From positions 1 through 6,148 of the forward strand of contig WLFX01000064.1 in the NCBI GenBank assembly GCA_009703545.1: a stretch of DNA of 6,148 nucleotides, written 5' to 3'. Below are positions 1 through 6,147 of the stretch, in pieces. Under the pieces are notes generated by a model that was not told the origin of the DNA, made no database searches, and was given only the letters and a program-made list of their open reading frames with translations. Source of the stretch: Actinomycetota bacterium. GTDB lineage: Bacteria > Actinomycetota > Actinomycetes > Actinomycetales > Microbacteriaceae. Position 1 is the first letter of the stretch, and each line of letters opens with the position of its first letter. The translations under genes and the position numbers were made by a program.

Positions 1-552
1 GGCCATCACTCGAGCATCTTCCGGGCTCGCCCACAGCGACGCTCGGTAGTCAAGGTCAAGAATTGTGTGGTCGTCGCGCGACCGCATCGACATCCATTCA
101 AGGCAGGTGTTGGCGGTCGAGCCCTGAGCGAGGGAGGCCTGACTAACCCACAGTATGCGACAACCACGAACAACATCTGCGGGCACGTCGTCCGTTGCCA
201 GGGTGGTGTCCGGGGCCGCTCGACCACGATAGAAAATGACCGTCGGGCTCTCGGGTGGCGTCAGCGCGGCAAACGCAAGAGGCGTTTGAGCACCAGCCAC
301 TGTGCCCACAAAATCAGTGTCGACACCCCAGCCCGCAAGTCGCCCTTTCACGTAATCGCCGAACGCATCGTCGCCGACTTTCGTTGCCAGTCCGACTCGC
401 AGCCCCAGTTGAGCCGCGGCTACCGCCACGTTTGTCGGGCTACCGCCCACGGATTTCTGGAAGTTCTGTTGGCCGTCGAACCCGATGTTCGGTTCCATCG
501 AGTACAGGTCGACGCTAATGCGGCCCACGCTAAGGACATCCACGGTTTCCAT
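1..552 (-). CDS. iolC: 5-dehydro-2-deoxygluconokinase IolC (PfkB family), N-terminal part, cut by window edge
   Basis: The visible 184 residues are the N-terminal half of a PfkB-family sugar kinase; the family is usually about 320-340 aa. IolC phosphorylates 5-dehydro-2-deoxy-D-gluconate in cytoplasmic myo-inositol catabolism. The sequence opens with a PfkB strand (VLSVGRISVDLYS, residues 6-18). It then has the substrate-binding glycine motif VGGSPTNVAVAAAQLGL (35-51), followed by KVGDDAFGDYV (58-68) and LDLDYRASLW (165-174). The last two blocks closely resemble what I remember of Bacillus IolC. The ATP-site/catalytic GAGD motif would lie beyond position 1. The ATG at 552 sits 4 nt after the stop of the isomerase gene with only a weak Shine-Dalgarno, so translation is probably coupled. 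Family assignment is firm. The exact substrate rests on similarity and on the neighbouring inositol-type genes, and a different 2-keto sugar acid kinase is the main alternative. Confidence 0.87.
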   Translation of the reverse strand, partial: METVDVLSVGRISVDLYSMEPNIGFDGQQNFQKSVGGSPTNVAVAAAQLGLRVGLATKVGDDAFGDYVKGRLAGWGVDTDFVGTVAGAQTPLAFAALTPPESPTVIFYRGRAAPDTTLATDDVPADVVRGCRILWVSQASLAQGSTANTCLEWMSMRSRDDHTILDLDYRASLWASPEDARVMA

Positions 553-556
553 TGGG

Positions 557-1453
557 TTATCCGAGGGTGGGGGCGACGACGTCGGTCAAATACTGAAGCG
601 ATGCCGAAACGTTTAAGACCGGTCCCTCGCCTTCGGCCGGGAACCCGCTCGTGATCGCGGTGTCCTGTTCAATGACGTACCAGCCTCGGTAGCCGCCGGC
701 CTCGAGGGTTTGAACCACACCGAGGATGTCGACGTCACCGGACCCGAGGTTCGTGAACACTCCGGCCTGGGTTGCGGCCATGAGCGAGACCTCACGTCGA
801 AGAACGGCCGCGGTCATGTCGAGGCGGATGTCCTTCAGGTGGACGTGTCCGACGCGGTCGAATGCCGTCTTGGCAAATTCGACGGGGTCTTGACCGCCGA
901 ACGCCATGTGCCCAGTGTCAAGACAAAAACTGACGTCGCAACTGTCGAGCACGCGGGAAATGTCATCCTTCGTCTCGACGAGCGTCTGAACGTGGGGGTG
1001 CAGTACCTGCTTAATCCCGTGCTCGCCGCAGATGTCATCGATCACACCGAGCATCTCGGTCATGTGACGCTTTTCCTCGGTCGTCAAGGCACGAGGGTAT
1101 GCCCAATCCCAATCCTGAACGGGCGACGACACCATTTTTGTCGCACCTGCTTTCTGAAACAATTTTGCGACAGCGGTCGCACTTGCAATTGTTGCGTCTC
1201 GTTGAGTGGGGTCGTGAACCACCACTGGAGTGAAACCCCCGAGCAGCGCCATCCCGTACTGATCGAGATCTGCGGTCAATTCCGCCGGGTCGTCGGGAAG
1301 AAAGCCCGCTGCACCGAGTTCCGTTGCGGTGAATCCCAACCCAGCCATTTCGCCCAAGACGCGGCTTTTCGGGAGCATCGCCCCCCAGTCAGGTACTTCG
1401 CAAATGCCCCACGAGATGGGGGCAGAAGCGACGCGAGAGAGAAAGTCGGACAC
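557..1453 (-). CDS. Sugar phosphate isomerase/epimerase, inosose dehydratase/isomerase type (IolE/IolI/IolH-like)
   Basis: This 298-aa cytoplasmic TIM-barrel protein belongs to the xylose-isomerase-like AP-endonuclease 2 superfamily. It starts with the strand APISWGICEVPDWG (residues 11-24), typical of actinobacterial IolE-like proteins, then TATELGAAGFLP (42-53). Later come the conserved LHPHVQTLVE (151-160), CLDTGH (177-182), HVHLKD (203-208) and YVIEQD (259-264). The likely metal ligands are E160, D179, one His of HVHLKD and E262. In inositol catabolism such enzymes dehydrate or isomerise inosose. The frame is open to 1759, but the GTG at 1453 is the right start: GAAAGG lies 6 nt upstream, the longer version would overlap the divergent gene, and homology begins here. 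It is first in an operon with iolC and has an operator-like palindrome 14 nt upstream of its start. Which of the IolE, IolI or IolH activities applies cannot be settled from sequence. Confidence 0.86.
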   Translation of the reverse strand: MSDFLSRVASAPISWGICEVPDWGAMLPKSRVLGEMAGLGFTATELGAAGFLPDDPAELTADLDQYGMALLGGFTPVVVHDPTQRDATIASATAVAKLFQKAGATKMVSSPVQDWDWAYPRALTTEEKRHMTEMLGVIDDICGEHGIKQVLHPHVQTLVETKDDISRVLDSCDVSFCLDTGHMAFGGQDPVEFAKTAFDRVGHVHLKDIRLDMTAAVLRREVSLMAATQAGVFTNLGSGDVDILGVVQTLEAGGYRGWYVIEQDTAITSGFPAEGEGPVLNVSASLQYLTDVVAPTLG

Positions 1454-1466
1454 GGGAAACCTTTCA

Positions 1467-1480
1467 TTGGAACGTTCCAA
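1467..1480. promoter_or_regulatory. Candidate LacI-family operator (14-bp perfect palindrome)
   Basis: TTGGAACGTTCCAA is a perfect palindrome with a central CG, the usual form of LacI-family operators. It lies in the divergent intergenic region, 13 nt from the isomerase GTG and 63 nt from the dehydrogenase GTG. It covers the predicted minus-strand transcription start, so a bound repressor would block that promoter. It also overlaps a possible plus-strand -35 element. The LacI-type regulator encoded at 2541-3551 is the natural partner. This is inferred from proximity and symmetry; binding is not shown. Confidence 0.8.
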
Positions 1481-1501
1481 CAAGTATGGCAGACTTAGAC
1501 T
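1475..1501 (+). promoter_or_regulatory. Possible weak promoter for the dehydrogenase-lacI operon
   Basis: On the plus strand TTCCAA (1475-1480) and TAGACT (1496-1501) could act as -35 and -10 elements, but the 15-nt spacing is short and both are imperfect. If real, the -35 lies within the palindromic operator, which would allow control of both directions by one bound regulator. This is a weak call made mainly because a plus-strand promoter must exist somewhere in this 90-bp gap. Confidence 0.25.
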
Positions 1502-1512
1502 CCGCACCGCAA
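1483..1512 (-). promoter_or_regulatory. Predicted sigma70-type promoter for the isomerase-iolC operon
   Basis: Reading the minus strand, a -35-like TTGCGG (1512-1507) is followed after 18 nt by a -10-like CATACT (1488-1483). The dinucleotide TG one base before the -10 gives an extended -10 element (TGCCATACT). Transcription would start around 1476-1478, inside the palindromic operator, leaving a short 5' leader with the GAAAGG ribosome-binding site. Confidence 0.5.
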
Positions 1513-1543
1513 TACATCGACCACAAACCGAGGGGGGGTTGCC

Positions 1544-2536
1544 GTGAAAGTTCTCGTTGTCGGGGCAGGACGCATGGGATCGATTCGAATCGAAGACCTC
1601 GCCGGGGACCCCCGCGTGAGCAACGTCGTCGTCACCAATCGAAGTGACGAAAGAGCGCAAGCAGTTGCGGCCCAGTTCGGCGCTACGGTCGTGCCATGGG
1701 AGTCGATAGCCGACACCGATGCCGATGCGGCGGTCGTCGCGGTTGGCACTGACGCCCACGAACTAGTTCTCGACGCAGTCCTACCGAGGGGAATACCGGT
1801 GTTGTGCGAAAAACCCATCGCACTGACTCTCGCCGCAACCCAAGAGGTGATCGACACTGCGACCGCCCATGGCTCGTCACTTCAGATCGGATTCCAGCGA
1901 CGATTTGATGACGCGATTCGCTCGGTGCACGAGGCAATTGAATCGGGTCAAATCGGCACGATGTATTCCCTCACGATGACCGCACACGATCACACACCGA
2001 GCGCCCGTGAGTTCATTGCCGGCAGCGGCGGAATTTTCCGCGACATGCTTGTTCACGATTTCGATCTCGTTCGCTGGCTGACAGGAAGTGAGGTCGAGAC
2101 AGTTTTTGCGACGAAAGGTGTCCTTGCTCACCGTGATTATGCCGATTTCGATGATGCTGACGTGTGTTCGGTCATTGCCGTCACGACCAGCGGTGTCCAG
2201 GTGGTCATCACGGGAACTCGGCACAATGCGCTTGGTCAGGACGTTCGACTCGAGGCTTTCGGTTCCCATGACTCGATATCCGCCGGGCTCAACCCGCGCA
2301 CACCGTTGCGAACCGCCGAGGGCGACCTTCCCCTCAACGCCAACCCGTACCGCGGATTCGTCGACCGATTTCGCGAGGCGTTCCGAAACGAGACGCACTC
2401 TTTCGTCTCGTTCGCCGCGGGAGAAATTGCCAACCCATGCCCGCCTGTGTCGGCGTTTGAAAGCTTGCGCATAGCCATCGCCTGCGAGCAATCGGTAGCC
2501 ACTGGTTCCCCGGTTCGGCTTGTAGACGTCATCTAA
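1544..2536 (+). CDS. Gfo/Idh/MocA family oxidoreductase, inositol 2-dehydrogenase type (IolG-like)
   Basis: This is a 330-aa NAD(P)-dependent sugar/polyol dehydrogenase, a normal length for the family. The N-terminal Rossmann fold has GAGRMG (residues 7-12, GxGxxG) and LCEKPIAL (87-94), with the family lysine at K90. The C-terminal substrate domain has GGIFRDMLVHDFDLVRWLTG (162-181). D167 and H171 have the same D-x3-H spacing as the catalytic Asp/His of Bacillus inositol dehydrogenase, so the K/D/H triad appears intact. The expected reaction is oxidation of an inositol ring hydroxyl to inosose, in the cytoplasm. The start is the GTG at 1544, preceded by a strong GAGGGGGGG site (1530-1538) at 5-nt spacing. 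It is divergent from the isomerase-iolC operon and lies 4 nt before lacI. The exact stereoisomer (myo-, scyllo- or another polyol) and the cofactor are uncertain, so I give no symbol. Confidence 0.88.
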   Translation: MKVLVVGAGRMGSIRIEDLAGDPRVSNVVVTNRSDERAQAVAAQFGATVVPWESIADTDADAAVVAVGTDAHELVLDAVLPRGIPVLCEKPIALTLAATQEVIDTATAHGSSLQIGFQRRFDDAIRSVHEAIESGQIGTMYSLTMTAHDHTPSAREFIAGSGGIFRDMLVHDFDLVRWLTGSEVETVFATKGVLAHRDYADFDDADVCSVIAVTTSGVQVVITGTRHNALGQDVRLEAFGSHDSISAGLNPRTPLRTAEGDLPLNANPYRGFVDRFREAFRNETHSFVSFAAGEIANPCPPVSAFESLRIAIACEQSVATGSPVRLVDVI

Positions 2537-2540
2537 ACCG

Positions 2541-3551
2541 ATGTCGACCTCGCGCCCCACCATCAACGACGTCGCTACTCGAGCGGGCGTATCCAAGTCG
2601 CTCGTCTCGCTTGCCCTTTCGGGCTCAACGAAGGTCAGTGACGTAAGTCGCCAACGAATCGTGGATGCAGTTGCGGAATTGGGGTACCGCCGAAACGCTG
2701 CGGCGAGAAGTCTTGCGGTTCGTCGAAGCCACACCATCGGAGTACTTATCCTCGATCTGCACAACCCGGTTTTTGCCGAGATCCTCGACGGGGTCCAAAT
2801 CGAAGTTCGCGAGCATGGGTTCAGCACAATGTTGATTTCGGGGGGTGCCGACCCCGAGCTCGAGCAAGCAGAAATAGACACGCTCTTACAGTTCCAAGTG
2901 GAAGGGCTCATCCTCATCGCACACCGGTTGCCCGCGCACGTCCTTACGGACATCGCCGCGGAAGTGCCAACGGTCGTCGTGACCCGTGACGATATCGCTG
3001 TCCCTTTTATGGACTCTGTTTCTAATGACGATGTTGCGGGTGCTCGAATGGCGGTTGATCACCTCGTTTCATTGGGGCATTCCCGGATCGTCCACTTGAG
3101 CGGCGGCGACAATCCTGTTTCACACGCACGAGCCGACGGGTACCGATTCGCGATGACACAGCACGGTTTGGCGCAACACATTCGTGTCGTGCCCGGGGGG
3201 CTCACTGACGCGAAAGGGTATACGGCGGCTCGCGACGCGTTGTCATCAGCACCCACCGCACTTTTTGTCGCAAACGATGTCGCAGCGATTGGCGCCATCG
3301 CCGCGGTGGAGAACGCGAATTTACGAGTCCCAGAGGACATCTCGGTCATCGGATATGACGGAATCAGTATTGGGGGAATGCGACGCCTCAACCTCACAAC
3401 AATCGCCCAACCGCTTGCGGATCTTGGCCGACTCGCGGCCCAGCATATGCTGCATCGAATCAACAACCGAACCGCTCCGGCCACACGCCAACATGTATCC
3501 GCAACGCTCGTGATTCGAGGGACCACCGGTCCCGCCGCAACTAAGGTTTAG
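2541..3551 (+). CDS. LacI-family transcriptional regulator, probable repressor of the inositol/polyol module
   Basis: At 336 aa this is a full-length LacI/GalR regulator. The N-terminal helix-turn-helix is TINDVATRAGVSKSLVSLAL (residues 7-26), and the hinge region is RRNAAARSLAVRRS (50-63). The effector domain is a periplasmic-binding-protein-like fold from IGVLILDLHNPVFAEI (66-81) to the C-terminus. Likely ligand-pocket residues lie in DLHNPVF (72-78), TRDD (148-151), the VSHARADGYR block (193-202), VANDVAAIG (243-251) and GYDG (271-274). In the recognition helix the positions equivalent to Y17, Q18 and R22 of E. coli LacI are K19, S20 and L24. The ATG at 2541 follows the dehydrogenase stop by 4 nt with no clear Shine-Dalgarno, implying translational coupling. 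Its operon starts beside the TTGGAACGTTCCAA palindrome, so autoregulation is likely. The inducer is not predictable; an inositol pathway intermediate is a reasonable guess. Confidence 0.92.
   Translation: MSTSRPTINDVATRAGVSKSLVSLALSGSTKVSDVSRQRIVDAVAELGYRRNAAARSLAVRRSHTIGVLILDLHNPVFAEILDGVQIEVREHGFSTMLISGGADPELEQAEIDTLLQFQVEGLILIAHRLPAHVLTDIAAEVPTVVVTRDDIAVPFMDSVSNDDVAGARMAVDHLVSLGHSRIVHLSGGDNPVSHARADGYRFAMTQHGLAQHIRVVPGGLTDAKGYTAARDALSSAPTALFVANDVAAIGAIAAVENANLRVPEDISVIGYDGISIGGMRRLNLTTIAQPLADLGRLAAQHMLHRINNRTAPATRQHVSATLVIRGTTGPAATKV
3519..3533. repeat. Short GC-rich inverted repeat (possible weak terminator hairpin) in the lacI 3' end
   Basis: GGGACC-ACC-GGTCCC forms a perfect 6-bp stem with a 3-nt loop. 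It starts 7 nt downstream of the aacS stop (minus direction) and ends 15 nt before the lacI stop codon (plus direction). Neither side is followed by a T-run, so it is not a canonical intrinsic terminator. It is the only hairpin I see near this gene junction. Confidence 0.3.
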
Positions 3552-5397
3552 ACGCGACTGTCCAATCTCGAAACCACTGAAGGCTTTCAGGGTTCGCTAG
3601 CGATGAGGTATCTCGCTCCGGACGTCCCGTGAGAATGTCGGCAACTGCCAATTCGGTCATCTTGCCGCTTCGGGTTCGGGGAAGTTCAGGAACGTCGACG
3701 ATGATCGCTGGAACGTGTCTCGGACTCGCTTGGGCTCGAAGCGTTGTTCGAATGAGTCCCTCCATTTCGTCAGTGAGGGATTGTTCGAGGACGACAAACA
3801 AGACGACGCGCGAACTATCACCATCCGGCTGTTCGATCGCCATCGCCTCAACTACGCCGGGAATTGACAAGGCAACGCGGTAAATCTCAGCGGTACCAAT
3901 ACGAACCCCATTGACGTTGAGCGTCGCATCGAGCCGCCCCAGAATCTCAAATCCGCCCGAAGGTGTTCGTCGCGCGTAATCACCGTGCGCCCACATCCCC
4001 GGGAAGCGATCGAAATACGCGCGGTGTCGACGAGAACCGTCATCGTCCCCCCAGAACATCAGCGGAACGGAGGGGAACGGCGTCCGACAGACCAATTCAC
4101 CTTCCTCCGAGACCGCCGCCTCTGACCCGTCCGCGCGAAATACAGTGACGTCGAGCCCCAGTGCGGGACCCTGAATTTCGCCGCGCACGACAGGCTCAGT
4201 ATCGACTCCCAGAACTAGACAACCGCACAGGTCTGTACCCCCCGCGATGGAGGCGACCGTCACATCGGGGGACACGGCGTCGGCAACCCAGTCATAGCCA
4301 GTCGCCGCAAGCGGCGAACCGGTGGACGCGATTGTTCGAAGCGCGGAAAGGTCAAAATTGTTGCGAGGCTCGATTGCTGCCCGACGCCACGAATCAATCA
4401 GCGCAGCAGAAACTCCAAGGAACGTCAAGCGCTCCTCGTGCGCAATTTTCCACAATCGAGAAATGTTGGGATACCCCGGGCTGCCGTCGCACAGCACAAT
4501 CGTTGCCCCTCGCCCAAGCCCGCACAACAGCCAGTTCCACATCATCCAACCGCATGTGGTCGCATAGAGAATGGTGTCGCCCGGGCGCACATCGAGGTGG
4601 TAACCCTGTTCGCTCAAAACCTTTATCAACACGCCCGCCGCCGAATGGACAATGCACTTGGGGCGACCCGTCGTTCCACTCGAAAACAAAATGAAACCAG
4701 GATGGTTGAAGTGGAGCGGGGTGGGTAACAACTCGCTACCGTGGTGCGGGGAAAGCCATTCATCCCACGTTGTGTGTGCGTCACTCGTGCCGATGACAAC
4801 GATGGTTGTGAGTGTCGGTAACTCCCTGACCACCTGTGCAAGTGATTCGGCAAGGGAGATTTCGTTCCCGCCGTAGCGGGAAGATGCCGCGGCAAGAAGG
4901 ACGGTCGGTTTGATTTGGCCAAACCGATCAACTAGTGCAACCGGTCCGAAATCCGTCGATGCCGTGCTGACGACAGCGCCGATGGACAGTGCGCCGAGAG
5001 CAAAAATTACCGTTTCGACGACATTTGGTGTCCACGCAACCACACGGTCGCCAACCTGAACGCCAGAAGTTCGGAGTGCCGACGCGCACGCAGCGACTTC
5101 TGCGCGGAGTTCTCCACGAGTGAGCGAACGTCTCGGTGAATCTTCGGCGAACGAAATCAACGCTTCGAACGCTGGGTCCCCGGCCAATAACGTGTCAACG
5201 ATATTGAGACGCGCGTCAGGAAACCAATCCGTCCCCTCGAATCCGCCGCCACGGATGGTCCGCTCGCCGCGTAAGCCAACGATCCCCAATTCGTCCCACG
5301 CCTCGCGCCAGAAATCCTCGGGATGTTCGATCGACCACCGATGGAACTCTCGAAAACCGGCAAAGCCGTGACGTGTGATCGTACTGTCCATGAGCAT
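3541..5397 (-). CDS. aacS: Acetoacetyl-CoA synthetase (acetoacetate--CoA ligase)
   Basis: This 618-aa cytoplasmic adenylate-forming enzyme converts acetoacetate, ATP and CoA to acetoacetyl-CoA, AMP and PPi. An acetyl-CoA-synthetase-like N-terminal segment (FREFHRWSIEHPEDFW, residues 15-30) precedes the AMP-binding domain. That domain has FSSGTTGRPKCIVHS (238-252), GWMMWNW (283-289), the STGSPL block (358-363), GGTD (386-389) and WAHGDY (469-474). The hinge and C-terminal motifs are GRLDATLNVNGVRIGTAEIY (487-506) and RTRSGK (574-579), with K579 the probable adenylation lysine. WMMWNW, FPGMWAHGDY and the GRLDATLN block are hallmarks separating AacS from acetyl-CoA synthetase. The ATG at 5397 has AGGA 7 nt upstream and an in-frame TAG four codons upstream, so the N-terminus is genuinely some 25-30 residues shorter than common homologues of about 650 aa. 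It lies 30 nt after the RidA-like gene, and its 3' end overlaps lacI by 11 bp. Confidence 0.94.
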   Translation of the reverse strand: MLMDSTITRHGFAGFREFHRWSIEHPEDFWREAWDELGIVGLRGERTIRGGGFEGTDWFPDARLNIVDTLLAGDPAFEALISFAEDSPRRSLTRGELRAEVAACASALRTSGVQVGDRVVAWTPNVVETVIFALGALSIGAVVSTASTDFGPVALVDRFGQIKPTVLLAAASSRYGGNEISLAESLAQVVRELPTLTTIVVIGTSDAHTTWDEWLSPHHGSELLPTPLHFNHPGFILFSSGTTGRPKCIVHSAAGVLIKVLSEQGYHLDVRPGDTILYATTCGWMMWNWLLCGLGRGATIVLCDGSPGYPNISRLWKIAHEERLTFLGVSAALIDSWRRAAIEPRNNFDLSALRTIASTGSPLAATGYDWVADAVSPDVTVASIAGGTDLCGCLVLGVDTEPVVRGEIQGPALGLDVTVFRADGSEAAVSEEGELVCRTPFPSVPLMFWGDDDGSRRHRAYFDRFPGMWAHGDYARRTPSGGFEILGRLDATLNVNGVRIGTAEIYRVALSIPGVVEAMAIEQPDGDSSRVVLFVVLEQSLTDEMEGLIRTTLRAQASPRHVPAIIVDVPELPRTRSGKMTELAVADILTGRPERDTSSLANPESLQWFRDWTVASKP

Positions 5398-5427
5398 GAG
5401 CGAATCCTATCCAGCAGGCCTCACGGT

Positions 5428-5814
5428 TCACACCTTGTACGAGTCAACCTCGATCTCGACAAGCATGTGAGGGTTGATAAATTCAAGGCCAGCAATCATT
5501 GTCGCGGCGGGCTTGATCGATCCAAACACCTCACCGTGGGCATTTCCTACTGCCTCCATGTCGGACGCGTTGGCCAAAAACATGCGAGTCCGAACGATGT
5601 CGGTCACCGCATGCCCAGCCTCGGCAAGTGCTGCTGTGATGATGCCAAGAGCGACCTTTGTCTGGCCATACGCGTCTCCAGCGTGCTGGAGTTCGCCGTT
5701 CACCGTAGCCGTCGTCCCTGAGACGTGAACCGACGGACCGGCGACGGTCGCTCGCGAGTAGCCGATGATGTCCTCCCACGGCCCACCAGAAGAGATCAGT
5801 TTGTCAGCAGCCAT
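5428..5814 (-). CDS. RidA/YjgF family protein lacking the canonical catalytic arginine
   Basis: This 128-aa protein is a normal length for the trimeric RidA (YjgF/YER057c/UK114) family. Recognisable blocks are VHVSGTTA (29-36), QTKVALGIITAALAEAGH (51-68), IVRTRMFL (73-80) and the C-terminal MLVEIEVDSY (117-126). RidA enzymes hydrolyse reactive enamines and imines using an arginine in a PAR-S/T motif (R105 in E. coli). Here the aligned segment reads KPAATM (101-106), with alanine at that position, so archetypal imine deaminase activity is doubtful. The protein fits the Rid subfamilies of unknown function. I chose the ATG at 5814 because AAAGGA lies 7 nt upstream; a TTG two codons earlier (5820) sits too close to that site. 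The gene lies 30 nt upstream of aacS on the same strand, which suggests co-transcription and a role linked to acetoacetate or a related catabolic route. Confidence 0.85.
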   Translation of the reverse strand: MAADKLISSGGPWEDIIGYSRATVAGPSVHVSGTTATVNGELQHAGDAYGQTKVALGIITAALAEAGHAVTDIVRTRMFLANASDMEAVGNAHGEVFGSIKPAATMIAGLEFINPHMLVEIEVDSYKV

Positions 5815-5868
5815 GGTCAAGTCCTTTCACCAGCGTGTAAACCTATTGTTGCGCAGAGGTGACCGCTT

Positions 5869-6147
5869 TTAGCTAACGGGAATGCTGTTGACTAAGTGCT
5901 GAACTTGCCATTCGAGAGCCGCATTCGCAAGTTCGACAATCTCTTGTGGCTGGGTGAAGACATCCATTCGTCCCGACATCCACATCACCGCGCCCGCCGT
6001 TGCCGTACCGATGTTCGACGCATGGAAAATCGCTGTGGGGTTCTGCCTCATAATTTCGTTCGCAAAAACTTCCCGATCGGGTCTGCTTTCCGAGACTGTT
6101 CCCGTTTGAAGGTCGAGAACCAACTGAGTGATAAACATGAGGTTTCG
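5869..6147 (-). CDS. Unrecognised protein, probably the C-terminal part of a longer gene cut by the window edge
   Basis: An open frame runs from the right edge to a TAA at 5869-5871, giving about 93 visible codons. I do not recognise the family. The segment contains a small-residue-rich stretch (ASNIGTATAGAVMWMSG) followed by an acidic, Ala/Leu-rich helix-like tail ending NSIPVS. It has no obvious membrane segment or metal motif. The ATG at 6138 is not preceded by a purine-rich site in the ten bases visible, and the frame stays open upstream of it, so the true start is probably outside the window. A complete 89-aa protein starting at 6138 is the alternative. It ends 54 nt before the RidA-like gene on the same strand and is likely in the same operon as ridA-like and aacS. 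Codon use resembles that of its neighbours, which supports real coding. Confidence 0.6.
   Translation of the reverse strand, partial: RNLMFITQLVLDLQTGTVSESRPDREVFANEIMRQNPTAIFHASNIGTATAGAVMWMSGRMDVFTQPQEIVELANAALEWQVQHLVNSIPVS

Noticed and set aside
607..614. AAACGTTT palindrome as a second operator
   Set aside because: It is only 8 bp, lies inside the isomerase coding sequence near its 3' end, and lacks the GGAAC/GTTCC half-sites of the main palindrome.
67..1498. Plus-strand open frames (67-654 and 710-1498) opposite iolC and the isomerase gene
   Set aside because: They are shadows of iolC and the TIM-barrel gene with no family motifs. The opposite strand gives clear, conserved proteins throughout.
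1454..1759. N-terminal extension of the isomerase reading frame to position 1759
   Set aside because: The extension overlaps the divergent dehydrogenase gene, the operator and the promoter, and lacks homology-like content. The GTG at 1453 has an ideal GAAAGG site and begins where family similarity starts.
1877..2953. Long open frame of 358 codons on the minus strand across the dehydrogenase and lacI genes
   Set aside because: It is antisense to two well-supported genes. Its composition is rich in Arg and Ser with no recognisable domain, as expected from the opposite strand of G+C-rich coding DNA.
4161..4694. Plus-strand open frame of 177 codons within aacS
   Set aside because: It is antisense to the conserved adenylation core of aacS, with a low-complexity Arg/Pro/Ser-rich translation and no ribosome-binding site of note.
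5815..5868. Separate promoter in front of the RidA-like gene
   Set aside because: Beyond the ribosome-binding site at 5821-5828 I found no convincing -35/-10 pair or palindrome. The 54-nt gap fits an internal operon spacer.
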